Translations under genes and position numbers: made by a program
The notes under the pieces: model-generated
Databases searched by the model: none
What the model was told of the DNA's origin: nothing
Seen by the model: the letters and a program-made list of their open reading frames with translations, nothing else
Part shown: positions 16,435-25,538 of the stretch, one piece after another
Layout: every line of letters starts with the position of its first letter
How positions within the stretch are numbered: position 1 is the first letter of the stretch
From: Streptomyces sp. SKN60
GTDB taxonomy: Bacteria; Actinomycetota; Actinomycetes; Streptomycetales; Streptomycetaceae
Direction of reading: 5' to 3'
Assembly: GCF_026236535.1 (NCBI RefSeq)
Contig: NZ_JAHTMW010000008.1
Location: 186,001 to 250,000 of the forward strand
DNA length: 64,000 nt

Positions 16435-17931
16435 TCAGGTCGGGCAGGCACCCGGCTCGCTCGCGGCTTCGGGAGCGCCCGCCTGTCTGTGGTCGCCAGG
16501 GGGCGCGGCCATGCCGAAGCGTGCGAAGAGAGCGATCAAAGCGAACGCGGCGCCGGCGACGGTGAAGCACGTCGTGAAGCGGGAGTCGGCGGGCAGATGG
16601 CCCCGACCTGCCGTTGCGACGAGTGTGGCCACCAGGGCGCTGGCCACCGCGCTGCCCACCGAGCGGGCCACGGAATTGACACTGTTGGCCACTGCGGTCT
16701 GCTCCGGCGGCACCGCGGCCAGCAGGACAGCCGGCACCGCGGCGAAGCCGAACGCGATCGCGACGCCGACGAGCATGCCGGAGCCGAGGACCGCCGCACT
16801 GCTGCTGTGCCAGACCGCGAGCAACGCGAACCCGACGACACCCGTGACCGCACCCAGGGCGAGGGTTCGTCGCGGCCCGGTGCGACGCATCAGGGTGCCG
16901 GCCAGTTGTGCGGCCACCAAGGAGACCAGCGAGGACGGCAGCAGATACTGGAGTGAGGCGCCGAGGGCGGAGGCACCGAAGCCGTAGCCGGCGGACGGCG
17001 GGACCTGCACCAGTGCCGACACGAGGATGAACTGCGAGAACATCGCGAAACCCAGCAGCAGCCCCGCGAGGTTGGCGAAGAACACCGGCCTGCGGACGAG
17101 TACGCGCATGTCGACCAGGGGAGCCGGCACGGACTGCTCCACCCGTACCCAGATGGTTGCGGCTGCACCGCTTGCGGCCAGGCACCCCAGCGTCCAGCCG
17201 GAGGTCCAGCCCCACACGGTGCCCCGTGATATCGGGAGCAGCAGCAGGACGAGCGTGACGGTCAGTGCCGCGGCACCTCGCCAGTCCGTGTGTCCGCCGC
17301 TCGCCGCACTGGAGGCGGGAACGAATACCGCGATCGCCACCAGGCTCAGCACGGAAACGGCCGTCGCCAGCCACAAGACGCGGTGGTAGTCGGGTGCGTC
17401 CCCCCGGGTGAGGAGGCCCGCGCCTACCAGCGCCAGGCCGGTTCCGAATGCGAGGGTGCCGCTGACCGTCCCCATGGCCGCGGGGAGGTGTCGGGCGGGC
17501 AGTTGCTCGCGCAGCACCGCTTGCGCGAGCGGGAAGACGGCCGTTGACGCCCCCTGCAGGACCCGTCCCGCGATCAGCAGGGGCAGGCTGTCAGCGAGGG
17601 CGGCCAGCGCGGATCCCGCAACGGTGACGGACAGCACGCCGAGCAGGACGGGCCGCCTGCCGTATTGGTCTCCCATCCTGCCGAGCAGCGGTGTACAGAC
17701 GGCGGCGGACAGCAGGGTGGCGGTGGTCAGCCAGCTGACGTCGGCTGCCGAGGCGTGCAGGTCCCGTTGGATGATGCCGAGGATCGGTACCAGCAGCGTC
17801 TGCATCATCGATACGACCATGGCGCCCAGCCCCAGGGCCGGGACGAGCCCCCGGCCGCCGCGCGGGCGCCGGCGGGGCGGGGAGTGACCGGGCCCGGGGT
17901 TCAGCCCATGATCTTGGAGCGGCGCTGTCAT
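16435..17931 (-). CDS. MFS transporter (14-TM, DHA2-like)
   Basis: 498 residues. After a basic N-terminus come MVVSMMQTLLVPILGIIQRDLHAS, GRMGDQYGRRPVLLG (loop 2-3 motif), RVLQGASTAVFPLAQAVLRE and about 12-14 hydrophobic helices. Probable proton-driven exporter in the cytoplasmic membrane. The first 15 or so residues come from a duplicated 40-bp segment that also forms the end of the DJ-1 gene upstream, so the ancestral start may have been further in. The ribosome binding site at 17931 is weak. Confidence 0.85.
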   Translation of the reverse strand: MTAPLQDHGLNPGPGHSPPRRRPRGGRGLVPALGLGAMVVSMMQTLLVPILGIIQRDLHASAADVSWLTTATLLSAAVCTPLLGRMGDQYGRRPVLLGVLSVTVAGSALAALADSLPLLIAGRVLQGASTAVFPLAQAVLREQLPARHLPAAMGTVSGTLAFGTGLALVGAGLLTRGDAPDYHRVLWLATAVSVLSLVAIAVFVPASSAASGGHTDWRGAAALTVTLVLLLLPISRGTVWGWTSGWTLGCLAASGAAATIWVRVEQSVPAPLVDMRVLVRRPVFFANLAGLLLGFAMFSQFILVSALVQVPPSAGYGFGASALGASLQYLLPSSLVSLVAAQLAGTLMRRTGPRRTLALGAVTGVVGFALLAVWHSSSAAVLGSGMLVGVAIAFGFAAVPAVLLAAVPPEQTAVANSVNSVARSVGSAVASALVATLVATAGRGHLPADSRFTTCFTVAGAAFALIALFARFGMAAPPGDHRQAGAPEAASEPGACPT

Positions 17932-17991
17932 GAAGAGGCTTTTCTGTGTTGGGGAGTGCCCGGGCCGGCGGTTCAGCCGATGGTCTTGAGC
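17880..17991. repeat. Two direct copies of a roughly 40-bp segment
   Basis: 17880-17920 and 17952-17991 share about 35 of 40 bases (GGGAGTG, then GTTCAGCC, then ATG-TCTTG-AGC). The second copy holds the last codons and stop of the DJ-1 gene; the first codes for the N-terminal QDHGLNPGPGHSP of the MFS protein. Looks like a local tandem duplication at a gene boundary. Confidence 0.7.
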
Positions 17992-18668
17992 AGAGCGTGG
18001 GCCAGCGATGCGGAGGAAGCGGGGTTCTGCCCGGTGTGCAGGCTGCGGTCCACGACCACGTACGGTGCCCAGGGCTCGGCCGCGGAATAGTCGGCGCCCA
18101 GGGCCACCACACGGTTCTGCAGCAGCCAGGGCAGCCCGTCGGCGAGACCGGTCTGCTGCTCCTCGGCCGCGCTGAAGCCGGTGAGCCGGTAGCCGGTGAA
18201 GGGCCAGGCACCGTCCTCCTCTTCGGTGGCGAGCAGTGCCGCGACACCGTGGCACACCAGGCCGAGCGGCGTGCCCGCGTCCAGCGTGGTGCGCAGCAGC
18301 CGGGCGGAGTCGGCGTTCTGCGCAAGGTCCTGCATCGGGCCGTGTCCGCCCACGTAGAAGACCGCCGCGTAACGGGAGGGATCGATGTCGGCCAGGTCGA
18401 GCGGTCGGCGAAGTTCGGCGGCGGCGTCCAGCGCGACCGCGACCGCGGCGGCACCCTCTGGGCCGCCATTGACCTCGGGCCGGATGCTGGCGGGGTCGAC
18501 GGTGGGAGCGGCGCCGCCCGGCGTGGCGACAGACACCCGGTACCCGGCCTCGGTGAAGGCGCGGTAGGGCGCCAGGAATTCCTCGGCCCAGTAGCCGGTG
18601 GGGTGCTTGGTGCCGTCGGCCATCGTCAGATGGTCGGCGCCGGTGATCACCATGAGGATCTCAGACAT
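17973..18668 (-). CDS. DJ-1/PfpI superfamily protein (type 1 glutamine amidotransferase-like, Hsp31-like)
   Basis: 231 residues. The nucleophile elbow is C139 followed by H140 (GLVCHGVAALL), with E29/E30 in GYWAEE and GGHGPMQD near 108-114, as in the Hsp31/YhbO-like glyoxalase III and chaperone branch. Likely acts on reactive carbonyls such as methylglyoxal or protects from electrophiles. It heads a minus-strand group with an MFS pump and an SDR and is divergent from a LysR regulator. A paralogue lies at 35.6 kb. Confidence 0.88.
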   Translation of the reverse strand: MSEILMVITGADHLTMADGTKHPTGYWAEEFLAPYRAFTEAGYRVSVATPGGAAPTVDPASIRPEVNGGPEGAAAVAVALDAAAELRRPLDLADIDPSRYAAVFYVGGHGPMQDLAQNADSARLLRTTLDAGTPLGLVCHGVAALLATEEEDGAWPFTGYRLTGFSAAEEQQTGLADGLPWLLQNRVVALGADYSAAEPWAPYVVVDRSLHTGQNPASSASLAHALLKTIG

Positions 18669-18791
18669 GTCACATGTGCTTTCTCGAGGTCCCGGAGTGC
18701 CCGGGTGGGGAACGGGCCGCCGGTGGACCGGCGGCGGGACGTCAACGACACTAGGTCGCAGATCCATCAGAAAACCAATAGGGAAGCCGAT

Positions 18792-19748
18792 ATGACCCAA
18801 CAGAAGTTCGATGGCTCCGAGGCTGGTCCCAACCCCCGCCCGACCGGCAAAGGGTCCCTGGACCTGGGACTGTTGCGGACCTTCTTGGCCGTGCACCGGG
18901 CCGGCTCGTTGACCACCGCAGCCCGGGAGCTGGGCATCTCGCAGCCCACCGTGAGCGCGCAGGTACAGGCCCTGGAGGCGCAACTGGGCCGCCAGCTCTT
19001 CGAGCGCCTGCCCAGGGGTGTGGCCCCGACAACGGTGGCCGATGCGCTGGCCGGAGAGATCGCCGCCCCGCTCGACGCGCTGGCCGCTGTCGCAGACCGG
19101 GGACGGCCTGGTGCGCAGGCGTTTTCCGAACCGGTGCATCTGGCCGGTCCCGCCGAGATGCTGGCGGTACGGGCACTGCCCGCCCTCGCCCCGCTGACGG
19201 TGGGCGGCATCCAGCTCCGTGTCACCACCGGCCTGGCCGACGAACTCCTCGACGGCCTTCAGGCCGGGCGTTTCGACCTGGTCCTGTCCGCCATACGCCC
19301 CCGGGGCCGCACCATGGCCGCGGTCCCGCTCATGGACGAGGAGTTCGTCCTCGTCGCGGCACCGGCCTGGGCCGGACGGATCGGACCGCTCACCTGCGAC
19401 GACCCGGGGCCGCTCCGGGACGTCCCGCTCGTCGCGTACGCCGAGGACCTGCCGCTGCTGCGCCGGTACTGGCGCCACGTCTTCCGGGCGCGCCTGTCCG
19501 CGCGACCCGCCGTCGTCGTCCCGGACCTGCGCGGGGTGCGGTCTTCTGTCGCCGCCGGTTCGGGCGTGACGGTCCTGCCGCGCTACCTGTGCGAGGACGA
19601 CCTCGCCTCGGGGGCGCTCGTCACACTGCTGTCCCCCGAGGACCCGCCCATCAACACCGGCTTCCTGGTCCAGCGGACAGGCGCCCTGCTCCGCCCTCCG
19701 GTCACGGCCGTACGGGAATGCCTCCTGCGCGCCGCGCAGTCATGGTGA
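18792..19748 (+). CDS. LysR family transcriptional regulator
   Basis: 318 residues. The winged helix-turn-helix occupies about residues 25-82 (LLRTFLAVHRAGSLTTAARE, then LGISQPTVSAQVQALEAQLG and RQLFERLPRGV), followed by a substrate-binding effector domain. Start at ATG 18792. The 123-base gap to the divergent DJ-1 gene holds an AT-rich patch at 18755-18785 suitable for a LysR box. It probably activates the DJ-1/MFS/SDR group in response to an electrophile or a pump substrate. Confidence 0.9.
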   Translation: MTQQKFDGSEAGPNPRPTGKGSLDLGLLRTFLAVHRAGSLTTAARELGISQPTVSAQVQALEAQLGRQLFERLPRGVAPTTVADALAGEIAAPLDALAAVADRGRPGAQAFSEPVHLAGPAEMLAVRALPALAPLTVGGIQLRVTTGLADELLDGLQAGRFDLVLSAIRPRGRTMAAVPLMDEEFVLVAAPAWAGRIGPLTCDDPGPLRDVPLVAYAEDLPLLRRYWRHVFRARLSARPAVVVPDLRGVRSSVAAGSGVTVLPRYLCEDDLASGALVTLLSPEDPPINTGFLVQRTGALLRPPVTAVRECLLRAAQSW

Positions 19749-19863
19749 CCGCAGCCGGTTTCCACTCCCGCCATCGCGACCCTGACGACCCGCCCACTCG
19801 CCGGCCCAAGGCGACGTCTCCCAGCAAGAGCAGGCCCTGCGCGCGGTTTCCTGACTCAGGACA

Positions 19864-20613
19864 CTAGTACTGGCCGCCGGTGGCGAAGAGCGTGTCGCCG
19901 GTGATCCACCGGGCGTCTTCGGACGCCAGGAAGGCTGCGACGGGGCCGATGTCCTCGGGAACGCCGATGCGGCCCAGAGGAATCTGGGCGACGAGCGCGC
20001 GTTCGGCGTCGGTGCCGATCAGACCGGTGGCCCGGACGCCTTCGGTGTCGGCGAGGCCTGCGGCGATGGCGTTGACGCGGATGCGCCGTGGTGCGAGTTC
20101 GACGCTCAGGGTGCGAGTGATGCCGAGCAGGGACGTCTTGGTCGCGGTGTACAGGGAGGCGTTGGGCTGGGCGAAGGACACGCCGACACTGGTGATGTTG
20201 ATGACGCTGCCGCCGTCGGCCTCGCGCTGCCCGGCGAACTCCCGGGTCGCGAGCAGCGTGCCCAGGACATTGGTGTCGAAGTGGCGGTGGAACTCGGCCA
20301 CGGTGATGGACTCCAGCGGTCCGAAGCGGAAGACCCCCGCGTTGTTGACGAGGATGTCGACGGGGCCGAACGCGTCACGGGTGGTGGCGAAAAGGGCGGA
20401 GACATCGTCAGGTCGGGCGACGTCCGCCTGGACGGCGATGGCACGGCCACCGGCCTTGCGGATCTTGTCGACGACGGCGTCGGCGGCTGCGGCGTCGTGG
20501 GCGTAGTTGACCGCCACTGCCGCTCCGGCGGCCGCCAGCCCGGCCGCGATGCCCGCACCGATGCCCTTGCCGGCTCCGGTAACGATGGCGACTCTTCCGT
20601 TGAGCTTGGTCAT
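19864..20613 (-). CDS. SDR family oxidoreductase (3-oxoacyl-ACP reductase-like)
   Basis: 249 residues. TGAGKGIGAGIA near residue 12, NNAG near 89, SVGVSF with the catalytic serine, and YTATK for Tyr/Lys; C-terminal DARWITGDTLFATGGQY is typical of the classical FabG-like SDRs. Start chosen at MTKLNGRVAIVTG, as upstream codons fall in the terminator hairpin region. Part of a minus-strand set with an NTF2-like protein and a quinone-reductase-like protein controlled by the TetR at 22.2 kb, although a strong hairpin separates it from the NTF2 gene. Confidence 0.9.
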   Translation of the reverse strand: MTKLNGRVAIVTGAGKGIGAGIAAGLAAAGAAVAVNYAHDAAAADAVVDKIRKAGGRAIAVQADVARPDDVSALFATTRDAFGPVDILVNNAGVFRFGPLESITVAEFHRHFDTNVLGTLLATREFAGQREADGGSVINITSVGVSFAQPNASLYTATKTSLLGITRTLSVELAPRRIRVNAIAAGLADTEGVRATGLIGTDAERALVAQIPLGRIGVPEDIGPVAAFLASEDARWITGDTLFATGGQY

Positions 20614-20657
20614 GTCTGACGCTCCTGTAGTCGGATGCGGTGTTGAACTGCCCTGGA

Positions 20658-20701
20658 GCGGCGGGTGGCAGCCGTTCTCGTGGACGGCTGCCACCCACCG
20701 C
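20658..20701 (-). terminator. Hairpin between the NTF2-like gene and the SDR
   Basis: An 18-bp stem with one G-T type mismatch (20658-20675 pairing with 20684-20701) and an 8-base loop starts 5 bases after the NTF2-like stop. It would end or attenuate the transcript coming from the MDR and NTF2-like genes. Confidence 0.75.
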
Positions 20702-20706
20702 GTGGA

Positions 20707-21099
20707 TCAGGCGGGGTTGCTGTAGACGCGCGCCCCGGCCAGCCGACCGTGCTCGTCGCGGTCGATCCAGACCGTGGAGGCCACGGTGGTGCTCGTGCCG
20801 TCAGCGAAGGTGAAGGTGTTGGTGGCCTCGTGCACGAAGTGGTGATCGGTGCCGTAGAGGTTCAGTTCGTCGTGGACGATGCCGGTGAGCTGTTGCCACC
20901 CCTGCGCGAGAGCCGTGCGCACGGCGTCGTGGCCCTCAAGGGTGACGGTGCCGTTGTCCAGGACGAGGCGTACGTCCGGCGCCATCAGGGCGACGTACGC
21001 ATTGGCGTCCAGGGTCTCGATGACCCGCAGCACCTCGGCGAACCAGGCGAGTCCCTGGTCGCTGAGCTGGTTGATGCGCACCTTGTCGAAGTTGGCCAT
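20707..21099 (-). CDS. SnoaL/NTF2-like family protein
   Basis: 130 residues with the cone-shaped NTF2 fold pattern: a first helix (DQGLAWFAEVLRVIETLDANAYVAL), APDVRL, TLEGHDAVRTALAQGWQQL and a beta-rich end (STVWIDRDEHGRLAGARVY). Members include isomerases, cyclases and dehydratases, but many are uncharacterised. It lies 38 bases downstream of the MDR gene and is probably co-transcribed with it. Confidence 0.82.
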   Translation of the reverse strand: MANFDKVRINQLSDQGLAWFAEVLRVIETLDANAYVALMAPDVRLVLDNGTVTLEGHDAVRTALAQGWQQLTGIVHDELNLYGTDHHFVHEATNTFTFADGTSTTVASTVWIDRDEHGRLAGARVYSNPA

Positions 21100-21137
21100 G
21101 AAAGGCTTCCGTTCTGCCGCGCCGGTATGGGGCCGGC

Positions 21138-22148
21138 TCAGCCGAGTTCGATGACGACCTTGCCGAACAGTCCGGCGGAGGTCTGAGTGGTGTAGGCAGC
21201 CGGGGCGTCGAGGAAGTCGATCCGCCGGTCGATCACCGGGTGGATGTCGTGGGTCTCGACGAAGTGCACGAGGTCGTCGTGCATGGCTCGGCTGCCGACC
21301 GCGACACCACGGATGCGCGCCTGCTTGCCGAGCAGGGCGTACCCGTCAAGCGGCTGGCCCGCCACGTCGAACAGTCCGAGGGTGGCGACCTCGCCGCCGG
21401 GCGCGAGCGCGGCCAGGGCCTGGGACATGATCGATACGCCGACGATGTCGACCACCTTGTCCACGCCGCCGGACAGCTCGAACACCGCCTGGCCCCACTG
21501 GGGTTCGCTGGCGTTGTTCACGAAGCCGTCGACACCGAGCCGGACCAGGGCCTCGCCCGTCGCGTCCTCCCGGACGGCCGCGTACACGCGGGCGCCGGCG
21601 GCGCGGGCGAGCTGCAGGGCGAACAGCGACACGCCGCCGCTGCCGATGATCAGGGCGGTGCTGCCCGCGGTGACCGGATGGTCGCCGAAGAGGGCGTTCC
21701 AGGCGGTCAGCGCGGCCACGGGCAGGGTTGCGGCCTCCGCGTGGTCGAGGTGCGCCGGCGCCTTCATGACGCGCTCGGCGGGCAGGACGACGTACTCGGC
21801 GAGCACTCCGTCCTCCTCCAGCGCGCCCAGACCCAGGCCCATCGCGGCAGGCGGACGGCCGTCGCTCCAGTCGAGCACGTGCAGGTTGGTGACCCGGTCG
21901 CCGACACGCCACTGCTCGACCTGCGGGCCGACGGCATCGATCTCACCGGCGACGTCCGAGAGCGGGACCAGGTCACGGCCCGGCAGCCGCCCGAACGGCC
22001 CCTTCAGAATCAGCTGGTCGCGGTAGTTCATCGAGATCGCCCGGACGCGAATGCGCACCTCGCCGGGCCCCGGCACCGGCACCGGCACCTCCTCGAGCAC
22101 CAGCTTCGCCGCATCGGTCACGTCTGCCGGGAGTATCCAGCGCTTCAT
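21138..22148 (-). CDS. MDR-family NAD(P)-dependent alcohol dehydrogenase / quinone reductase
   Basis: 336 residues. N-terminal GroES-like domain (MNYRDQLILKGPFGRLPGRDLVPLSDVAGEI), Rossmann nucleotide motif GSGGVSLFALQLARAAGARV near residue 165, C-terminal FGKVVIELG. The cysteine ligands of zinc ADHs are not evident, which favours a zinc-free reductase acting on enones or aldehydes. The start at 22148 has GAAGGAAG upstream. It is divergent from a TetR with two TAACT-type operators in between, so it is probably the main repressed target. Confidence 0.88.
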   Translation of the reverse strand: MKRWILPADVTDAAKLVLEEVPVPVPGPGEVRIRVRAISMNYRDQLILKGPFGRLPGRDLVPLSDVAGEIDAVGPQVEQWRVGDRVTNLHVLDWSDGRPPAAMGLGLGALEEDGVLAEYVVLPAERVMKAPAHLDHAEAATLPVAALTAWNALFGDHPVTAGSTALIIGSGGVSLFALQLARAAGARVYAAVREDATGEALVRLGVDGFVNNASEPQWGQAVFELSGGVDKVVDIVGVSIMSQALAALAPGGEVATLGLFDVAGQPLDGYALLGKQARIRGVAVGSRAMHDDLVHFVETHDIHPVIDRRIDFLDAPAAYTTQTSAGLFGKVVIELG

Positions 22149-22166
22149 CGGTTCTTCCTTCCATAG

Positions 22167-22231
22167 GTAACTAACTGGGTAGTTACTAGCAGACACCCGA
22201 TCGCCGAGATTGTCAATAACTGGTTAGTTAC
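22167..22231. promoter_or_regulatory. Paired TetR operators in the MDR/TetR divergent promoter
   Basis: TAACTGGGTAGTTAC (22172-22186) and TAACTGGTTAGTTAC (22217-22231) share 14 of 15 bases and each contain TAACT-4-AGTTA inverted halves. The first is also part of a larger GTAACTA-6-TAGTTAC palindrome from 22167. One site is next to the MDR start, the other 13 bases before the TetR start. Confidence 0.8.
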
Positions 22232-22244
22232 TTAAGGTGGGGTC

Positions 22245-22835
22245 ATGTCACGAGACGCCGCTGCCACGCGCAGGAAGATCCTTGACGCCGCTGTGGAGGA
22301 GTTCTCCGCACGAGGCTTCGCAGGGGCCCGCATCGACCGGATCTCCGAAGTCGCCGCGGCGAACAAGCGGATGATCTATGTCTACTTCGGCAACAAGGAG
22401 GGCCTGTTCAGTGCCGTCCTCCACCATGTGATCGGAACGCTGATCGCCGAGGTCCCGGTCACCGAGGACGACCTGCCCGGCTACGCCGGCCGGATGTTCG
22501 ATCATCTGCTGACCCACCCCGAGGCGCTGCGGCTGAGCCTGTGGCGCCAGCTGGAACGCCCCGCCATCGGACCGGACGCGGCCGACGTCTACACCTCGAA
22601 GGTGCAGGCCATGGCCGGGCAGCACGGCTCCGCGCACCCGAGCGGCCTGCCGGCGACCGACCTGCTCGTTCTCGTCCAGGGCATGGCGGCCAGCTGGCTG
22701 ATCAGCCCGGTCGACCTCTTGGCCGCCGACGGCGCCGACCCCACCTCGGCCGACCGCCTGGCCACCCACCGGGCCGCCCTGGTCGAAGCCGTCCGCAGAG
22801 TCATCACCCCCGACTCACACCCGACCGGGAAGTGA
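22245..22835 (+). CDS. TetR family transcriptional regulator
   Basis: 196 residues. Helix-turn-helix at about residues 8-55 (TRRKILDAAVEEFSARGFAG, RIDRISEVAAANKRMIYVYF). The two near-identical palindromes upstream are the likely autoregulatory sites and also cover the divergent MDR promoter. The LLM oxidoreductase begins 10 bases downstream, so it is probably co-transcribed and shares the regulation. Ligand unknown. Confidence 0.9.
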   Translation: MSRDAAATRRKILDAAVEEFSARGFAGARIDRISEVAAANKRMIYVYFGNKEGLFSAVLHHVIGTLIAEVPVTEDDLPGYAGRMFDHLLTHPEALRLSLWRQLERPAIGPDAADVYTSKVQAMAGQHGSAHPSGLPATDLLVLVQGMAASWLISPVDLLAADGADPTSADRLATHRAALVEAVRRVITPDSHPTGK

Positions 22836-22845
22836 CCCGAGGAAT

Positions 22846-23718
22846 ATGGATATTGCGCTGCATCTGCCCAGGTTCGACGTCCCCGGCGGCCCCCAGGCGC
22901 TGCCTTCCGTACTGAGCGCCACCGCCCGCGCCGCCGACGAGGCGGGCTTCTCGGCGCTGACGCTGATGGACCACTGGTTCCAGATGGAACAACCCGGAAC
23001 CACCGCCTTCGACCCCATGCTCGAGGGCTACACCACCCTCGGCTTCCTCGCCGCCCAGACCCAGCACCTGTCCCTGGGGCTGCTGGTCACCGGCGTCACC
23101 TACCGCCACCCCGGCCTGCTGGCCAAGACCGTCGCCACCCTGGACGTACTCTCCGGCGGCCGCGCGATGCTGGGCATCGGAGCCGCCTGGTACGAACGCG
23201 AGCACCGCGGCCTCGGCGTCCCCTTCCCACCCGTACCCGAACGCTTTGAGCGCCTGGAAGAAACCCTGCAGATCTGCCGGCAGATGTGGGGCGACGACAC
23301 CGGCCCGTACACCGGGCTCCACTACCGGCTCGCTGAAACGATCTGCTCACCGGCCCCTGTCCAGCAGGCGGGACCGCCCATCGTGATCGGGGGCATGGGC
23401 GAGAAGAAGACGCTGCGCCTGGTCGCACGCTACGCGGACGCCTGCAACCTGTTCGCCTTCGACCCTGGCGAGGTCGCCCACAAGCTCGACGTCCTCGCCC
23501 GCCACTGCGACACCGAGGGTCGGGACCCCGCCGAGATCAAGAAGACCATCATCGGGCACTTCGACCCCCTCGCCGACATCGACGCCTTCCTGGCCGCCAT
23601 GCGGGAGTACGCCGAACTCGGCGTCCAACAGGTCTGGGTCAACCCCTCCGGCCCCGCCCCCGCCGACTGGACAGCCCGCGTCGGAGAGCAGGTCCTGCCC
23701 AAGCTCCGCGATCTGTGA
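22846..23718 (+). CDS. LLM class F420-dependent oxidoreductase
   Basis: 290 residues of the luciferase-like monooxygenase TIM barrel: SALTLMDHWFQM, TLGFLAAQTQHLSLGLLVTG, HPGLLAKTVATLDVLSGGRA, LGIGAAWYEREHRGLG and PPIVIGGMGEKKTLRLVARY. This pattern is that of the F420-dependent branch common in actinobacteria. Substrate unknown; co-location with an MDR reductase and a TetR suggests oxidation or reduction of a xenobiotic. A GAGG box sits 5 bases before the ATG. Confidence 0.88.
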   Translation: MDIALHLPRFDVPGGPQALPSVLSATARAADEAGFSALTLMDHWFQMEQPGTTAFDPMLEGYTTLGFLAAQTQHLSLGLLVTGVTYRHPGLLAKTVATLDVLSGGRAMLGIGAAWYEREHRGLGVPFPPVPERFERLEETLQICRQMWGDDTGPYTGLHYRLAETICSPAPVQQAGPPIVIGGMGEKKTLRLVARYADACNLFAFDPGEVAHKLDVLARHCDTEGRDPAEIKKTIIGHFDPLADIDAFLAAMREYAELGVQQVWVNPSGPAPADWTARVGEQVLPKLRDL

Positions 23719-23760
23719 ACCGTCTCCCGGCACGTGTCATCGCTCTGGTGGAGGTCGGGG

Positions 23761-23898
23761 ATGCTGTCGGTCGTGCGGCAGGCGCTCTTCGACCGGCTCA
23801 GCCCCGAACAGCAGAAGTCCCTCGGCGAGATCACGAAGATCGTCGCCGAGGGACTTCAGCCGTGCGAGGCGGGTGCGGATCTGCCCTGGTTGCGCTGA
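23761..23898 (+). pseudogene. C-terminal remnant of a MarR family regulator
   Basis: 45 codons read VRQALFDRLSPEQQKSLGEI, then TKIVAEGLQPCEAGADLPWLR and a stop. This is the dimerisation end found in many MarR proteins (LSPEQ, then PWLR). The DNA-binding domain is absent. It lies between the LLM gene and an MFS gene and may be left from a former MarR/MFS pair. Confidence 0.65.
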
Positions 23899-23948
23899 GT
23901 CGCTACAGGGCCCTCCGGGCAGATCCATCCGGTGCGTGGTGACGCGGG

Positions 23949-25484
23949 TCAGTGCGCCATGACCGGGATGTCGACCGCGTCGTCGGCGCCCTTGCCGTCA
24001 CCGGAGGCGACGGCCGTGGAAGTGCCCGGCGCACCGGTGTTGATGAAGGTCAGCGCGATGCCCGCGGCGAGCACCAGGATGCCGACCGCCCACCAGGTGG
24101 CGGTGGAGTAGCCGTCCACCTGCGCCTGTAGCGCGAGCAGCTTCTGCGCGGCCGGGGTGGTCGCGTCGGCGGCGTGCGCGGTCAGGTAAGCCGTCGTGGC
24201 CGAGGCCGCGATGGTGTTCAGGAGAGCGGTGCCGATGGCGCCGCCGACCTGCTGCGAGGTGTTGACCATCGCGGAGGCGACACCGGCGTCACGCGGCTCG
24301 ACACCGTGCGTGGCCAGGGAAATGGCGGGCATGAAGGCCGTACCCAGACCGAGACCGAGCAGCATCAGCGCCGGCAGGACCAGCGTCGCGTACGAGGAGC
24401 CGGTCTCCATCTGGGTCAGGAGCAGCATGCCGACCGAGGCGACCAGGAAGCCCGGGCCCATCAGGAGGCGCGGGGCGACCCGGGTCATGAGGCGGGCGCC
24501 GATCTGCGTGGAGCCCACGATCATGCCCGCGATCATCGGCACGAAGGCGAAGCCGGTCTTGACCGGCGAGTAGTCGTGGACGACCTGCAGGTAGTAGGTG
24601 AGGAACAGGAACGTGCCGAACATCGCGATGGTGGCAAGACCCAGCGAGAGGTAGACACCGCCGCGGTTGCGCTCGGTCGGGACGCGCAGCGGGAGCAGCG
24701 GGGCCTTGACCTTGGACTCGACGAGCAGGAACGAGGCGAGCAGCACGGCCGAGGCGACGAACATGCCGATCGTCAGGCCGTCGGACCAGCCGGCGGACTC
24801 GGCGCGGGTGAAGCCGTACACCAGGGCGACGAGACCCGTGGTGGACAGGAGCACACCGGGGATGTCGAGCGAGGAACGGTTGCGGCCCTTGGCCGGCTCA
24901 CGGATGACGAAGTACGCACCGGCGGCGGCGATGATCGCGAACGGGACGTTCACGAAGAAGGTCCAGCGCCAGTCCATGTACTCGGTGAGCAGACCGCCGA
25001 GGATGAAGCCCACGGCGCCACCACCACTGGCGATCGCACCGTAGATGCCGAAGGCCTTGGCGCGCTCCTTGCCGTCGGTGAACGTCACCGCGAGCAGGGA
25101 CAGCGCGGCCGGCGCGAGCAGTGCGCCGAAGACACCCTGCAGGGCGCGGGCGCCGAGCATCATGGCCTCGCCGTTGGCCGCGCCGCCCAGGACGGAGGCG
25201 GCGGCGAAGCCGATCAGACCGGTCACGAAGGTGCGCTTGCGTCCCCACAGGTCGGCGATGCGTCCGCCGAAGAGGAGCAGACCGCCGAAGGCCAGCGCGT
25301 AGGCCGTGACGACCCACTGGCGGTTGCCGTCGGAGATGCCCAGGTCGGCCTGGGCGGAGGGCAGTGCGATGTTCACGATCGTCGCGTCGAGCACGACCAT
25401 GAGCTGTGCAAGGGCGATGAAGACCAGGGCCTTCCAGCGCTTGGGGTCGAGCCCGGTATCGGGCTTGAGAGCTGTTTCGGACAT
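23949..25484 (-). CDS. MFS (DHA2, EmrB/QacA) efflux transporter
   Basis: 511 residues from MSETALKPDTG; a 14-TM proton antiporter. Motifs: VVLDATIVNIALPSAQADLG (helix 1), FGGRIADLWGRKR (loop 2-3), RALQGVFGALLAPAALSLLA, and MVNTSQQVGGAIGTALLNT (motif C-like of helix 11-12). It is strongly similar to the pump half of the MFS-methyltransferase fusion at 11 kb, so the two are paralogues. A truncated Lrp-like sequence, not an intact regulator, lies upstream. Confidence 0.92.
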   Translation of the reverse strand: MSETALKPDTGLDPKRWKALVFIALAQLMVVLDATIVNIALPSAQADLGISDGNRQWVVTAYALAFGGLLLFGGRIADLWGRKRTFVTGLIGFAAASVLGGAANGEAMMLGARALQGVFGALLAPAALSLLAVTFTDGKERAKAFGIYGAIASGGGAVGFILGGLLTEYMDWRWTFFVNVPFAIIAAAGAYFVIREPAKGRNRSSLDIPGVLLSTTGLVALVYGFTRAESAGWSDGLTIGMFVASAVLLASFLLVESKVKAPLLPLRVPTERNRGGVYLSLGLATIAMFGTFLFLTYYLQVVHDYSPVKTGFAFVPMIAGMIVGSTQIGARLMTRVAPRLLMGPGFLVASVGMLLLTQMETGSSYATLVLPALMLLGLGLGTAFMPAISLATHGVEPRDAGVASAMVNTSQQVGGAIGTALLNTIAASATTAYLTAHAADATTPAAQKLLALQAQVDGYSTATWWAVGILVLAAGIALTFINTGAPGTSTAVASGDGKGADDAVDIPVMAH

Positions 25485-25538
25485 GGGAGTACCCACCTCG
25501 GTATTTCTTGAAATTTCGCGCGCGCACGACAGCGCACG

